NCBI RefSeq assembly: GCF_016820655.1 | Contig: NZ_WSFT01000039.1 | Location: 62,001-126,000 of the forward strand | Source of the DNA: Anaeromonas frigoriresistens | Lineage (GTDB): Bacteria > Bacillota > Clostridia > Tissierellales > SIT17 | Length of the DNA stretch: 64,000 nt | Direction: 5' to 3' | Part shown: piece by piece, positions 8,124-17,266 of the stretch | Numbering within the stretch: the stretch's first letter is position 1 | Layout of the letters: each line of letters opens with the position of its first letter | The notes under the pieces: model-generated | Seen by the model: the letters and a program-made list of their open reading frames with translations, nothing else | Told to the model about the DNA's origin: nothing | Database searches by the model: none | Made by a program: the position numbers and the translations under genes

Positions 8124-8852
8124 ATGATTAATGTTCAGGATATATCTCAAAAGAAAATATTAATAATAGATGATGAGATAGAAATATTGAATCTTTTAGA
8201 AACAGTTCTTATGAAGGAGGGCTTTCAAAGGATATTTAAAGCATCTAATGGAATTGAAGGTGTAAAGCTAGGTAGAGAAGAGAACCCTGATATAATAATT
8301 CTTGATATTATGCTACCGGATATAGATGGTTATGAAGTATGTAGGCAAATAAGGGACTATAGCATAGTACCAATCATATTCTTATCAGCTAAAACGGATG
8401 ACTTAGATAAACTTTTAGGGTTAGGATTAGGGGGAGATGATTATGTAACAAAGCCCTTTAGTCCTAAAGAAGTAGCCTTTAGAATTAAAGCCCATTTTAG
8501 AAGAAATGAATACTTTAATATAGAAAATAAGTTAGATAATAAAAAGCAATATCACTTTGATGATATTAAATTAGATTCTGAAACGGGAGAAGTATTTAAA
8601 GGTAGCAGACTGATATCCTTAACAGCTAAGGAATATGGTATTCTTCTATTTCTTGCTAGACATCCTAATCAGATACTAAGTAAAAATAAAATATGTGAAA
8701 ATGTATGGGGTGATGAATATATAGGCTATGATAATACAATTATGGTCCATATAAGACACCTAAGAGAAAAACTAGAGGATAATCCTAGTGATCCTAAGTA
8801 TATTAAGACCATTAAAGGATTAGGATACAAGCTGTCTATAGGGAGAGATTAG
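8124..8852 (+). CDS. OmpR-family response regulator of the peptide-resistance locus (CprR-like)
   Basis: 242 residues. The receiver domain has the acidic pair in IIDDE, phospho-acceptor D61 in IILDIMLPDIDG, the SAK switch residues and VTKPF with the conserved lysine. A linker of about 20 residues leads to a winged-helix DNA-binding domain (LTAKEYGILLFLARHP, IMVHIRHLREKLEDNP). It sits directly after the transporter genes, 1 base before the kinase gene. Likely target: the CTTAAGG repeats upstream of the ATPase gene. Confidence 0.85.
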   Translation: MINVQDISQKKILIIDDEIEILNLLETVLMKEGFQRIFKASNGIEGVKLGREENPDIIILDIMLPDIDGYEVCRQIRDYSIVPIIFLSAKTDDLDKLLGLGLGGDDYVTKPFSPKEVAFRIKAHFRRNEYFNIENKLDNKKQYHFDDIKLDSETGEVFKGSRLISLTAKEYGILLFLARHPNQILSKNKICENVWGDEYIGYDNTIMVHIRHLREKLEDNPSDPKYIKTIKGLGYKLSIGRD

Positions 8853-8853
8853 T

Positions 8854-10260
8854 ATGAAGTGGAAAATAACTGGGAGGTTTCTAATTGCGATAATAGTTAC
8901 AATAACTATCTCTTTGTTTGCATTTCTAATAATTAATCTTTTTCGTATAAACAACTATAATATGAATTCTTCGAACATAGCCTCTGAGAGACGAGGCCCT
9001 GATTTTACTTTAGAATTTGGAGAAAATATAGAATATGAAAATGGAGATATATTCATACAAGAAAGTCAAATAGAAGATTTAAAAAAGCATGATAATTGGA
9101 TACAGATTTTAGATGAGAATGGTACTGAGATATATAGTAGATTTAAACCTGAGGAAGCCCCTGCCCATTATACCCCAGGCAAATTAATATTTTACCATAA
9201 ATATCCTGGGTCAGTAGGAGGCTATACTATATTTGTAGGAATAATTAATAGAGAAGGTAAAGAGTTAAGTTATATAATGGGATATCCTAGCGAAAAGATT
9301 TCAAAAGTTCAATTTATATATACTCCTGAAACCATAATATCAGATATTTTCAAGATGTTTTTTACTTCTTTAATAGTTATTAGTATAATTGCTCTGATAA
9401 TAGGATATATATTTAGTTCTTTTTTAACTAAACCTATATTAGGTATTATAGAAGGAATTCAAAATTTATCTAGAGGTAAATTTGATGAAAAGTATAAGTC
9501 TAAAGGAGTATATAATGAAGTTTATGATAGTTTAAATACTTTATCTATAACTTTAGGTAGAAATGAAATAGAAAGAGAAAAAACTGAAAAAATGAGGGAA
9601 GAATGGATTACTAATATAACCCATGATATCAAGACTCCATTATCTTCTATTAGAGGTTATTCAGAAGTATTATTAGATACGGATTATGATATATCAAAAG
9701 AGGAAGCTAAAAAGTATGCTCAGGTGATAAAAGATAAATCCAACTATATAAGTAATCTAGTAGAGGATTTAAAACTTACCTATGAACTTAATAAAGATAA
9801 TACTAATATAAAAGAGAAGGAAGAAAACTTAGTCCATATTCTTCGAGAAACTATTATAAGTATATTGAATAATCCTCAGTATGAGAATAGACATATAGAC
9901 TACCAACCAATAAAGGAAGAGATTATATTTAAAGGGGATTATCTACTTCTTCAAAGGGCCTTTACCAATCTCATATATAATGCTTTAATTCACAACCCAG
10001 AGGACACTAATATTCAAGTAAGAATAAAGGAAGAAAAAGATATAATTATTGAGATAGAGGATAATGGAAAGGGAATATACAAGGAAGATTTAGATAAACT
10101 TTTTGATAGATATTATAGAGGAACTAATACAGGGGAGGCTCATAAAGGGTCAGGTCTAGGAATGGCAATAGCAAAAGAAATTATTGAGCACCAAGGGGGT
10201 AATATAGAAGTAATAAGTAAACTAGAAAAGGGTACAATGATTAGAATTCATTTTAAATAA
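8854..10260 (+). CDS. Sensor histidine kinase of the peptide-resistance locus (CprK-like)
   Basis: 468 residues. Two membrane segments (about 8-30 and 168-190) enclose an extracytoplasmic domain of roughly 135 residues, rather than the intramembrane type used by BceS. Then come a HAMP-like linker, H257 in NITHDIKTP, N-box NLIYNALIHNPED, G1 box EDNGKGI and G2 box GSGLGMAIA. The start follows the regulator stop by one base. The large external loop suggests direct sensing of peptide or membrane damage, as proposed for CprK. Confidence 0.85.
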   Translation: MKWKITGRFLIAIIVTITISLFAFLIINLFRINNYNMNSSNIASERRGPDFTLEFGENIEYENGDIFIQESQIEDLKKHDNWIQILDENGTEIYSRFKPEEAPAHYTPGKLIFYHKYPGSVGGYTIFVGIINREGKELSYIMGYPSEKISKVQFIYTPETIISDIFKMFFTSLIVISIIALIIGYIFSSFLTKPILGIIEGIQNLSRGKFDEKYKSKGVYNEVYDSLNTLSITLGRNEIEREKTEKMREEWITNITHDIKTPLSSIRGYSEVLLDTDYDISKEEAKKYAQVIKDKSNYISNLVEDLKLTYELNKDNTNIKEKEENLVHILRETIISILNNPQYENRHIDYQPIKEEIIFKGDYLLLQRAFTNLIYNALIHNPEDTNIQVRIKEEKDIIIEIEDNGKGIYKEDLDKLFDRYYRGTNTGEAHKGSGLGMAIAKEIIEHQGGNIEVISKLEKGTMIRIHFK

Positions 10261-10402
10261 GACTAGCTTTAGTATTGTTTATTTATTAGGAAGTATGCAA
10301 AAAAATAGAAGGGTATTATTATCTCTTTATAGAAATATATTTAGAAGAATAATTATTTAAAATGCATCAGATAAGTGAAGCATTAAAGAAAGTAGGTAAG
10401 AC

Positions 10403-11968
10403 ATGATAGAAAATATAAAGAGTATTTTTTTCAATAAAAAGAAGGTTATCTATGATATCAATAGGAAAAGAAAATTTAAGCTTATAAGGTCTTTATTTGA
10501 TAAATATAAAGAAAAGGATAATTACATAGATGATAGTACCTGGGATGATCTTAATATAGATAAAGTATATTCTCAATTAGATAGAACCCTGACTACCCCA
10601 GGAGAACAGACATTATATAAAATATTGAGAACTCCCTTAATAGATAAAAAATTATTAGAAGAACGAGGAAAGATTATAGCTATCTTTAATAAAAATAAAG
10701 AGCTTAGAACAAAAATTCATGAAGAATTAATTAAACTAGATAGAACTGATGATGACGTTATATTTGTATTAAAAGAAAGATTACATTCTGATTTTATTTT
10801 AAAAGTAATATATAATTTATTTGCTTTAATATCAGTAGTAAATATAGCACTAATCTTTATTATACCTGGCTATAGAGATGTTCTAATAGCTACATTAGTC
10901 GTAATAAGTGGTATGAATATGTTCTTACACTATGCAGCAGGAAGGAAAATTGGAGATAAAATCGAGGCAATACAATATACAGGGAATATGATAAAAATTA
11001 GTGGAAGTTTGCTTTCAATCATTCATAATGAATTGCCTAATTATCATTTTGAGCTAAAAACAATCTATAATAAAATAAAAATGATAGGAAGAAAATCAGG
11101 AATTATTTCAAAAGTAGAAGGGCTAGATGTTATCGCAGATTATATTAATATCTTATTCCTAGTAAAAGAAAGAAACTATTACTCAATAGTTGATGATGTG
11201 AATAAATATAAAGAAGATATTATAAAATTATACAATTTAATAGGGGAGATAGATGCATATATTTCTATTTCATTATATAGAGAAAACTTAAGTTATTATA
11301 GTGAACCTATATTTATAAAGGATAAAAAAGTATTAGAAACCGAGGGATTAATCCACCCTTTACTAGAAAATCCAGTAGCTAACTCTATATCCTTTGAAGA
11401 AGGAGGAATGATTCTAACAGGATCTAATATGAGTGGTAAATCTACTTTTTTAAGAACTATTGGAGTAAATGCTTTACTGGCTCAAACTATATATACTGTG
11501 TTGGCAAATGAATATAAATCTAGCTTTTATAAGATAGTGAGCTCAATTAGCCTACAGGATAATATAGGCGAGGGAAAAAGCTATTATTTTGCTGAGGCAG
11601 AAGCTATATTAAAAATGATAAATACTAGAGGTGAGGAAGTAACTACATTGGCTCTGATTGATGAAATTTTTAAAGGAACTAATCCGGTAGAAAGGATAAA
11701 TGCTGCAGCAGAGATATTAAATTATTTAGAAGAAAATGGGGCATTTACCATAGTTGCAACCCATGATTTAAATTTGATTCCTTTAATAAGTGGTTATATA
11801 AGATATTATTTCATGGAGAATATGACAGATGCAGGAATGGTTTTTGACTATAAGCTAAGAAAGGGTGTATCTCCCACTAGGAATGCTGTAAAAATACTTA
11901 AATATATCAATTATCCCGAGGATTTATTACATAGAATTGATAAAAGGTTATTAGAAAATGAAGGATAA
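10403..11968 (+). CDS. Membrane-anchored MutS-family ATPase
   Basis: 521 residues. The C-terminal ATPase domain is of MutS type: Walker A GSNMSGKSTF (340-349), Walker B with TLALIDEIFKGTNP (415-428) and the signature ATHDLNL (452-458). The N-terminal mismatch-binding domain of MutS1 is absent; instead there is a helical lever-like region with two adjacent hydrophobic segments (about 134-154 and 158-177) that probably form a membrane hairpin. Similar MutS-like proteins with a membrane segment occur in Firmicutes and Bacteroidetes, and their role is not established. It is unlikely to act in normal mismatch repair. The gene stands alone between two transporter loci. Confidence 0.75.
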   Translation: MIENIKSIFFNKKKVIYDINRKRKFKLIRSLFDKYKEKDNYIDDSTWDDLNIDKVYSQLDRTLTTPGEQTLYKILRTPLIDKKLLEERGKIIAIFNKNKELRTKIHEELIKLDRTDDDVIFVLKERLHSDFILKVIYNLFALISVVNIALIFIIPGYRDVLIATLVVISGMNMFLHYAAGRKIGDKIEAIQYTGNMIKISGSLLSIIHNELPNYHFELKTIYNKIKMIGRKSGIISKVEGLDVIADYINILFLVKERNYYSIVDDVNKYKEDIIKLYNLIGEIDAYISISLYRENLSYYSEPIFIKDKKVLETEGLIHPLLENPVANSISFEEGGMILTGSNMSGKSTFLRTIGVNALLAQTIYTVLANEYKSSFYKIVSSISLQDNIGEGKSYYFAEAEAILKMINTRGEEVTTLALIDEIFKGTNPVERINAAAEILNYLEENGAFTIVATHDLNLIPLISGYIRYYFMENMTDAGMVFDYKLRKGVSPTRNAVKILKYINYPEDLLHRIDKRLLENEG

Positions 11969-12047
11969 AGAGAAATTTTATCGAATAGAGTAGTTTAAAA
12001 GGTTTTGTTAATTAATTGTCAAATATTTGAAGGGGAAGGAGACTTAC

Positions 12048-12962
12048 ATGAAACTAGAAGTAAAAAATTTATATAAAAGCTTTACTAACACTGAAGTGTT
12101 GCATGGAATATCATTTTCTGTAGAAAGTGGTAGAGCTTTGGGGTTATTAGGTAGAAATGGAGCTGGAAAAACTACTACTATAAGAATTATCATGAATTTA
12201 TTTGAAGCTAATAAAGGAGAGGTTCTTCTAGACGGTAATAAATTCATAAGACAAAATCATCATATAGGATATTTACCAGAAGAAAGAGGGTTATATCCTA
12301 AGAAAAAAGTATTAGAGCAGTTAATTTATCTTGGTCAACTTAGAGGATTATCTAGCAAAAATAGTAAAGAAAATGCTCTTTACTGGTTAAATAGATTAGG
12401 TGTTGAGGAATATAAAGATAAAAAATTAGAGACTTTATCTAAAGGAAATCAACAAAAGGTACAATTAGCAGAAACATTTTTAACTAATCCTGATATTGTT
12501 ATATTGGATGAACCCTTTAGTGGACTAGATCCTGTAAATTCACAAATATTAAAGGATATAATCAATGAAATGATCAAAGAAAATAAACTACTTATATTCT
12601 CCAGTCATCAAATGGGATATGTAGAGGAATTTTGTGAAGAGATAGCGTTAATAAATAAAGGAAATATAGTTCTTACTGGAAATCTAAAGGATATAAAAAA
12701 GGAATATGGTAAAAATAGATTAACCATAAGTTCAGATGAATTGTCCTTAGATGATCTAAAAAGTATTATTCAAAAAGACTTAAGTCAAATAGCGAGAGTT
12801 ATAGAAATGCGAAAAGACTTTTTGATTATTGAATTATTAGGAAATAACTCAAAAAATGATTTTTTAAGATCTATAGTAGAAAAGGACATAGATATTGATC
12901 AGTTCTCTACCTATGAACCAAAATTAGAAGATATATTTGTTGAAAAGGTAGGTGAGAAATAA
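12048..12962 (+). CDS. ABC transporter ATP-binding protein (NatA-like)
   Basis: 304 residues from ATG 12048, chosen because AAGGAG ends 6 bases before it; an in-frame TTG at 12027 lies upstream of that site. Walker A GRNGAGKTT, signature LSKGNQQKVQLAET and Walker B IVILDEPFSGLDP are intact. The KGNQQK signature and the C-terminal domain are those of NatA/EcsA-type exporters. It overlaps the permease gene by one base (TAATG) and forms a two-gene operon with it. Cargo (sodium ion, drug or peptide) cannot be told from sequence. Confidence 0.85.
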   Translation: MKLEVKNLYKSFTNTEVLHGISFSVESGRALGLLGRNGAGKTTTIRIIMNLFEANKGEVLLDGNKFIRQNHHIGYLPEERGLYPKKKVLEQLIYLGQLRGLSSKNSKENALYWLNRLGVEEYKDKKLETLSKGNQQKVQLAETFLTNPDIVILDEPFSGLDPVNSQILKDIINEMIKENKLLIFSSHQMGYVEEFCEEIALINKGNIVLTGNLKDIKKEYGKNRLTISSDELSLDDLKSIIQKDLSQIARVIEMRKDFLIIELLGNNSKNDFLRSIVEKDIDIDQFSTYEPKLEDIFVEKVGEK

Positions 12963-14203
12963 TGAGAGATTTTTTTACTGTATTTAAATTTGAACTAATG
13001 GGATTCTTAAAAAAGAAAGCATTTATAATCTCTACTGTAATAATTTGTTTGGCTTTAATAATTGGATTATCTATACCTACCATTAGAGATACATTCTTTG
13101 CCTCAGATGAAAAAGGAGAAGGTAATTCAAGTGAACAGCAACAAGAGCAAAGTAATAATGTATATGGATACGTTAATAAAAATAACAGTATTACTAATGT
13201 AGAAATATTAAAAGAAAACTTTTTTATTGGTCAATTAAACGAGGTAGATAGTATAGAGACTCTTGAGGAAAAGATTAATTCAGGAGAATTTGAAGCAGGA
13301 TATATAGTAGAAGGTCCTACTGAATATAAATACGTAGTAAAAAATAATGAAATGTCTGATATGAGTCAAATGCCCTTTGAAGAGGCATTGAAGAAAACCT
13401 TTAGAGTAAGTGAATTAAATGAAAGAGGAATAGAGTACAGTCAAGTGGAGGATTTAATATATCCTAATGTTCAATCTGAAACAAAAGTGTTAGGAAAAGA
13501 TAGTGTGAGTAATTATCTTTATACTTATATATTGGTATTTGGATTATATTTTATGATTATACTTTATGGTCAGTTGATAGCCACATCCGTTGCCAGTGAA
13601 AAAAGTAATAGAACTATGGAGGTTTTAGTTACTAGCACTAAAACTAGAAATCTAATATTTGGTAAAGTTCTAGGAGGAGCACTGGCAGGAGTTATACAAT
13701 TTGGGCTTATTCTGCTTACTGCAACTGTAACGTATAGACTAAATGCTGAGGCATGGAATAATAAGCTTGATTTTGTTTTTGATATACCTTCAGAGGTAAT
13801 ACTCAATTTTGCTGCCTTTGGTATATTAGGTTATCTGTTCTATGCATTTATATATGGAGCTTTAGGGGCTTTAGTTTCAAGAACAGAAGATGTAAGTTCT
13901 AGTGCTACCCCTATAACATTACTATTTATTGGAGTTTTCTTTGTATCCATGATGGGAATGCAAAATACAGAAGGAATATTGTTAAAAATTGCTTCTTTTA
14001 TTCCCTTTAGTTCCTTTATGTCCATGTTCGTAAGAATATCAATGGGAAGTGTATCTACACTAGAGATAATTATATCTCTTGGTATCTTATTGATATCTAC
14101 TATATTAGTAGGGATATTCGCAGCAATGATATATAGAATGGGAACTTTAATGTATGGTAATAGAGTTAAACTAAAAGATGCTATTAAGTTATTAAAAAAT
14201 TAA
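12962..14203 (+). CDS. ABC-2 type permease (NatB-like)
   Basis: 413 residues. A first membrane segment (about 18-38) is followed by a hydrophilic external domain of roughly 150 residues and then five C-terminal membrane segments. The conserved ASEKSNRTMEVLVTST loop is typical of the NatB/YhaP group. Partner of the ATPase immediately upstream. Confidence 0.85.
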   Translation: MRDFFTVFKFELMGFLKKKAFIISTVIICLALIIGLSIPTIRDTFFASDEKGEGNSSEQQQEQSNNVYGYVNKNNSITNVEILKENFFIGQLNEVDSIETLEEKINSGEFEAGYIVEGPTEYKYVVKNNEMSDMSQMPFEEALKKTFRVSELNERGIEYSQVEDLIYPNVQSETKVLGKDSVSNYLYTYILVFGLYFMIILYGQLIATSVASEKSNRTMEVLVTSTKTRNLIFGKVLGGALAGVIQFGLILLTATVTYRLNAEAWNNKLDFVFDIPSEVILNFAAFGILGYLFYAFIYGALGALVSRTEDVSSSATPITLLFIGVFFVSMMGMQNTEGILLKIASFIPFSSFMSMFVRISMGSVSTLEIIISLGILLISTILVGIFAAMIYRMGTLMYGNRVKLKDAIKLLKN

Positions 14204-14331
14204 TAACTTAATATGAAGGAATATAATCAATAATATAAAACCATTTAGGAACACTTAAACTTCTAATTCATATATTATTATTAAGCTTATATTTATTAAG
14301 CTATATTATGAGATTAGAAGGAGGAGTATTA

Positions 14332-14448
14332 ATGTCTGGACGTAGAGGTTTACTTGGAGGATTTGGAGATAACAGTGAATTGTTATTCTTCTTTTTATTA
14401 CTAGTTGTATTATTCACTAATTCTTATGGTGGATACGGAAAATACTAA
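14332..14448 (+). CDS. Small hydrophobic Gly/Tyr-tailed protein (38 aa)
   Basis: The ORF has a full AAGGAGGAG site 7 bases before ATG 14332 and its own terminator 12 bases after the stop, so it is very likely a real gene. The peptide has a basic Gly-rich start (MSGRRGLLGGFGDNSE), a 15-residue hydrophobic core (LLFFFLLLVVLF) and a polar tail with GGYGKY. This layout resembles YjcZ-type sporulation small proteins and similar clostridial membrane peptides. Family membership is not certain. Confidence 0.65.
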   Translation: MSGRRGLLGGFGDNSELLFFFLLLVVLFTNSYGGYGKY

Positions 14449-14460
14449 TACACAATATAA

Positions 14461-14496
14461 AATAAAAGAAGCTGAAAAGCTTCTTTTATTTTTTTA
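14461..14496 (+). terminator. Intrinsic terminator
   Basis: A 13-bp stem, AATAAAAGAAGCT (14461-14473) with its complement at 14478-14490 and a GAAA loop, is followed by six T. Confidence 0.9.
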
Positions 14497-14499
14497 TGA

Positions 14500-14838
14500 T
14501 TATACATAATAAAAATATGACTACTGTCTAAGGAACATAAAATAGTTATATTAATGGTAAAAAACATTAATTAAACGTGAGTTTTAATATACAATATAAG
14601 TATCAATGAAATATTTAAAATACTTTGGCTTTTCTACAAATTAAAACATTTTTCTGCATTAAGGATATGATATAATTTCTTTTCGTGAGGGTATTTTAAA
14701 TATGATAAGAACTTTAAATCAAAACAAAATAACTAAGTGCATAACAAGCCTTTAAAATTCAGTTCACTCTCTTCGAATAATATAATATAGACTTTAAACT
14801 TATACTTAAATTATAATATTTTAATTATACTATCTATA
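14500..14838. other. Intergenic region without a convincing gene
   Basis: Very A+T-rich. A possible -10 element TATAAT lies near 14671, and a 17-codon ORF starts at ATG 14701, but neither is convincing. I looked for a c-di-GMP riboswitch in front of the GGDEF/EAL gene and did not find its conserved core. Confidence 0.4.
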
Positions 14839-14867
14839 TTGACTAATAAAGAATGGACAGATAAATT
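14839..14867 (+). promoter_or_regulatory. Possible sigma-A promoter of the GGDEF/EAL gene
   Basis: TTGACT (14839-14844), a 17-base spacer and TAAATT (14862-14867), about 30 bases before the start codon at 14899. The -10 box is weak. Confidence 0.35.
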
Positions 14868-14898
14868 TATAAAATATACTTAAAGGTGTGAAGAATAA

Positions 14899-17244
14899 AT
14901 GCAAAAAGTAAGAACCGGTATTTTAGCTACATCCATTTTTGTTTTTCTATATGTATTTTTATTTTGGATTGCAAAATATAATATAGATCTAATTAATACC
15001 ATTCGGAAGTCTTTATTTATTGTTGCCCCTATAATAGCATGTTTTTTCATTTTTAGAGGCTATAAAAAAGTAAATGGTAATATGAAAAGTTTTTGGTTGA
15101 TAATGGGTATTGGAACATTTTTATATGCTTGTGGTATATCTTTTAATATTATTAATTATGATTTTAATTATGAAAATAATAATCCCTTTACATTATTAAT
15201 TTCTCATTATATTTTTATATTAGATATTTTATTATATACTATAGTATTTATTAGATTAATTCGCAAACATAAAAATAATAATTATATTCTACAGTTATTT
15301 ACTGATAATCTAATTGTATGTACAGTTATAGTTACTATTGGTTGGATTTATATACTGGATAAATCTGTTGTTTCCTTTGAACTAGAACAACAACTATTAC
15401 TACCACTTATATTTACTGCTATACAGATATCTGGTATACATACTCTTACCACTTTGTTATTCACTGGAAAATTGGTAAAAATAAACAAAGGATTTATTTT
15501 AGGTATAATTAGTGTAACTGTACACATAATAACAAATTTTCTGTATTATTATACTGATATCTTAGGATATTATCTCCCTGTATTTATGGATTTGATATGG
15601 GGGACAAGCATAATTTTAGCAGGATTATCAAGTCTATATAAACAGGAACATAAAGAAGTGGAGTATAAATTAACAAAGGTGAAAAGGATATTCAATTTAT
15701 ATTCTATTATGATACCATACATAAGTATATTAACTATAATAATAATAGGCATTATAAAATGGCCTAATGATTTTCCTATTATGATAGGTGGCGGAATAGT
15801 TATAATTTTAATGGTAATTCGTCAAATTATAATTGAGGTAGAAAGAAATAAATTAATTAAAGATTTAGAAAAAAAACAATATAATTTAGAAGAAAAAGTA
15901 CTTCGAAGAACAGAGGAACTTGTTGATAAAAACTCTAAGTTAGAGTATATTGACTATCATGATAGCTTAACAGGGATACCTAATCGTAGAGCTTTAACAA
16001 ATGAAATTAATAAGGCTTTAGTAGAAGCAAAAAGGAAAGGTGAGCTAGTAGGAGTATTTTTTATTAATCTAGATAATTTTAAATATACGAATGACTTATT
16101 AGGACATGCAGGAGGAGATAAACTCTTAAGAAAAGTATCTAATAGATTTAAGAGTGTTATAGAGAGAAACAAGAATTGTCAGATTTTTAGAATTAGTGGA
16201 GATGAATTTATTTTACTGTCTACTAACTTTACAAAAATGAAATCAATTGAAAATTTAATAGGAAAATTACAAAAAATAATATATAAGCCTATTTTTATTG
16301 ATGGGCATAAAATTCAATTAACTTTAAGTATTGGAGTATCTGTATATCCTCTCCATGGAGTAGAGGAAAGTATATTATTTAAAACAGCTAATGTAGCGAT
16401 GTATGAAGCAAAAAAAAGAGGTAAAAGAGCTTTTTGTATATATGAGGATAATATGAATGATAATCTTATGGAAAAGGTTAACTTACAAAAAGATATATTG
16501 AAAGCCTTAGAAGAAAAACAATTCCTATTACACTATCAACCTCAATTTGATCTAAGAACAAATAAAATTACTTCAGTTGAAGCTTTAATAAGATGGAAAC
16601 ATCCTATGAAAGGATATATTCCACCAAAAGAATTTATTACTCTTGCAGAAGAGACAGGACTGATCATGCCTATTGGGACTTGGGTCTTAACCCAAGCATG
16701 TATGCAAATAAAAGAATGGCATGAGAAAGGGTGGTTTGTAAAAGTAGCGGTTAATATATCTCCAAAACAGATATTTCAGGATGATTTTATAAATGTTATA
16801 TCTAATATTATCAATGATATAGATATAGATCCTAAGTACTTAGAGTTAGAGATAACTGAAGATGTATATATAAATGGTAATTATAATATTGAAAAATTAC
16901 AGGATATTAAAAAAATGGGTATTACTATTTCAATAGATGATTTTGGTACAAGCTATTCATCCTTGGCCTATCTTAAAAAGTTACCTGTTGATGTAATTAA
17001 GATTGATAAAGAATTTATAGATGGACTATTAAATAATACCTATGACCTATCAATTTTAAAAGGAATCATCACTATTGCTAGAAACTTAGACTTAAAACTG
17101 ATAGCTGAAGGAGTAGAATTGGAGAAACAGGTGGAGATTTTAAAATATTTAGAATGTGATATGGTTCAAGGATATGTTATTGATAAACCCATGCCTCCTA
17201 AGATTATTGAAGAAAAATATTTAATTAAGAAAGTTCTAGCTTAA
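14899..17244 (+). CDS. Membrane GGDEF-EAL protein (c-di-GMP turnover)
   Basis: 781 residues. The first 300 residues hold about nine hydrophobic segments, forming a multi-pass sensor. After a short coiled coil comes a GGDEF domain whose active-site loop reads SGDEF (residues 433-437) instead of GGDEF; such variants can stay active. The EAL domain (about 520-770) looks intact: E561-A-L-I-R-W, [27 protein letters not shown] and AEGVE. The safest reading is a c-di-GMP phosphodiesterase with a possibly active or GTP-sensing GGDEF domain. A histidine kinase gene follows 22 bases later and may be co-transcribed. Confidence 0.85.
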   Translation: MQKVRTGILATSIFVFLYVFLFWIAKYNIDLINTIRKSLFIVAPIIACFFIFRGYKKVNGNMKSFWLIMGIGTFLYACGISFNIINYDFNYENNNPFTLLISHYIFILDILLYTIVFIRLIRKHKNNNYILQLFTDNLIVCTVIVTIGWIYILDKSVVSFELEQQLLLPLIFTAIQISGIHTLTTLLFTGKLVKINKGFILGIISVTVHIITNFLYYYTDILGYYLPVFMDLIWGTSIILAGLSSLYKQEHKEVEYKLTKVKRIFNLYSIMIPYISILTIIIIGIIKWPNDFPIMIGGGIVIILMVIRQIIIEVERNKLIKDLEKKQYNLEEKVLRRTEELVDKNSKLEYIDYHDSLTGIPNRRALTNEINKALVEAKRKGELVGVFFINLDNFKYTNDLLGHAGGDKLLRKVSNRFKSVIERNKNCQIFRISGDEFILLSTNFTKMKSIENLIGKLQKIIYKPIFIDGHKIQLTLSIGVSVYPLHGVEESILFKTANVAMYEAKKRGKRAFCIYEDNMNDNLMEKVNLQKDILKALEEKQFLLHYQPQFDLRTNKITSVEALIRWKHPMKGYIPPKEFITLAEETGLIMPIGTWVLTQACMQIKEWHEKGWFVKVAVNISPKQIFQDDFINVISNIINDIDIDPKYLELEITEDVYINGNYNIEKLQDIKKMGITISIDDFGTSYSSLAYLKKLPVDVIKIDKEFIDGLLNNTYDLSILKGIITIARNLDLKLIAEGVELEKQVEILKYLECDMVQGYVIDKPMPPKIIEEKYLIKKVLA

Positions 17245-17266
17245 AGTTTTATATGGGGAGGTATAT

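Noticed and set aside
14500-14898. c-di-GMP riboswitch before the GGDEF/EAL gene
   Set aside because: The conserved GEMM core and its tetraloop-receptor pairing are not present.
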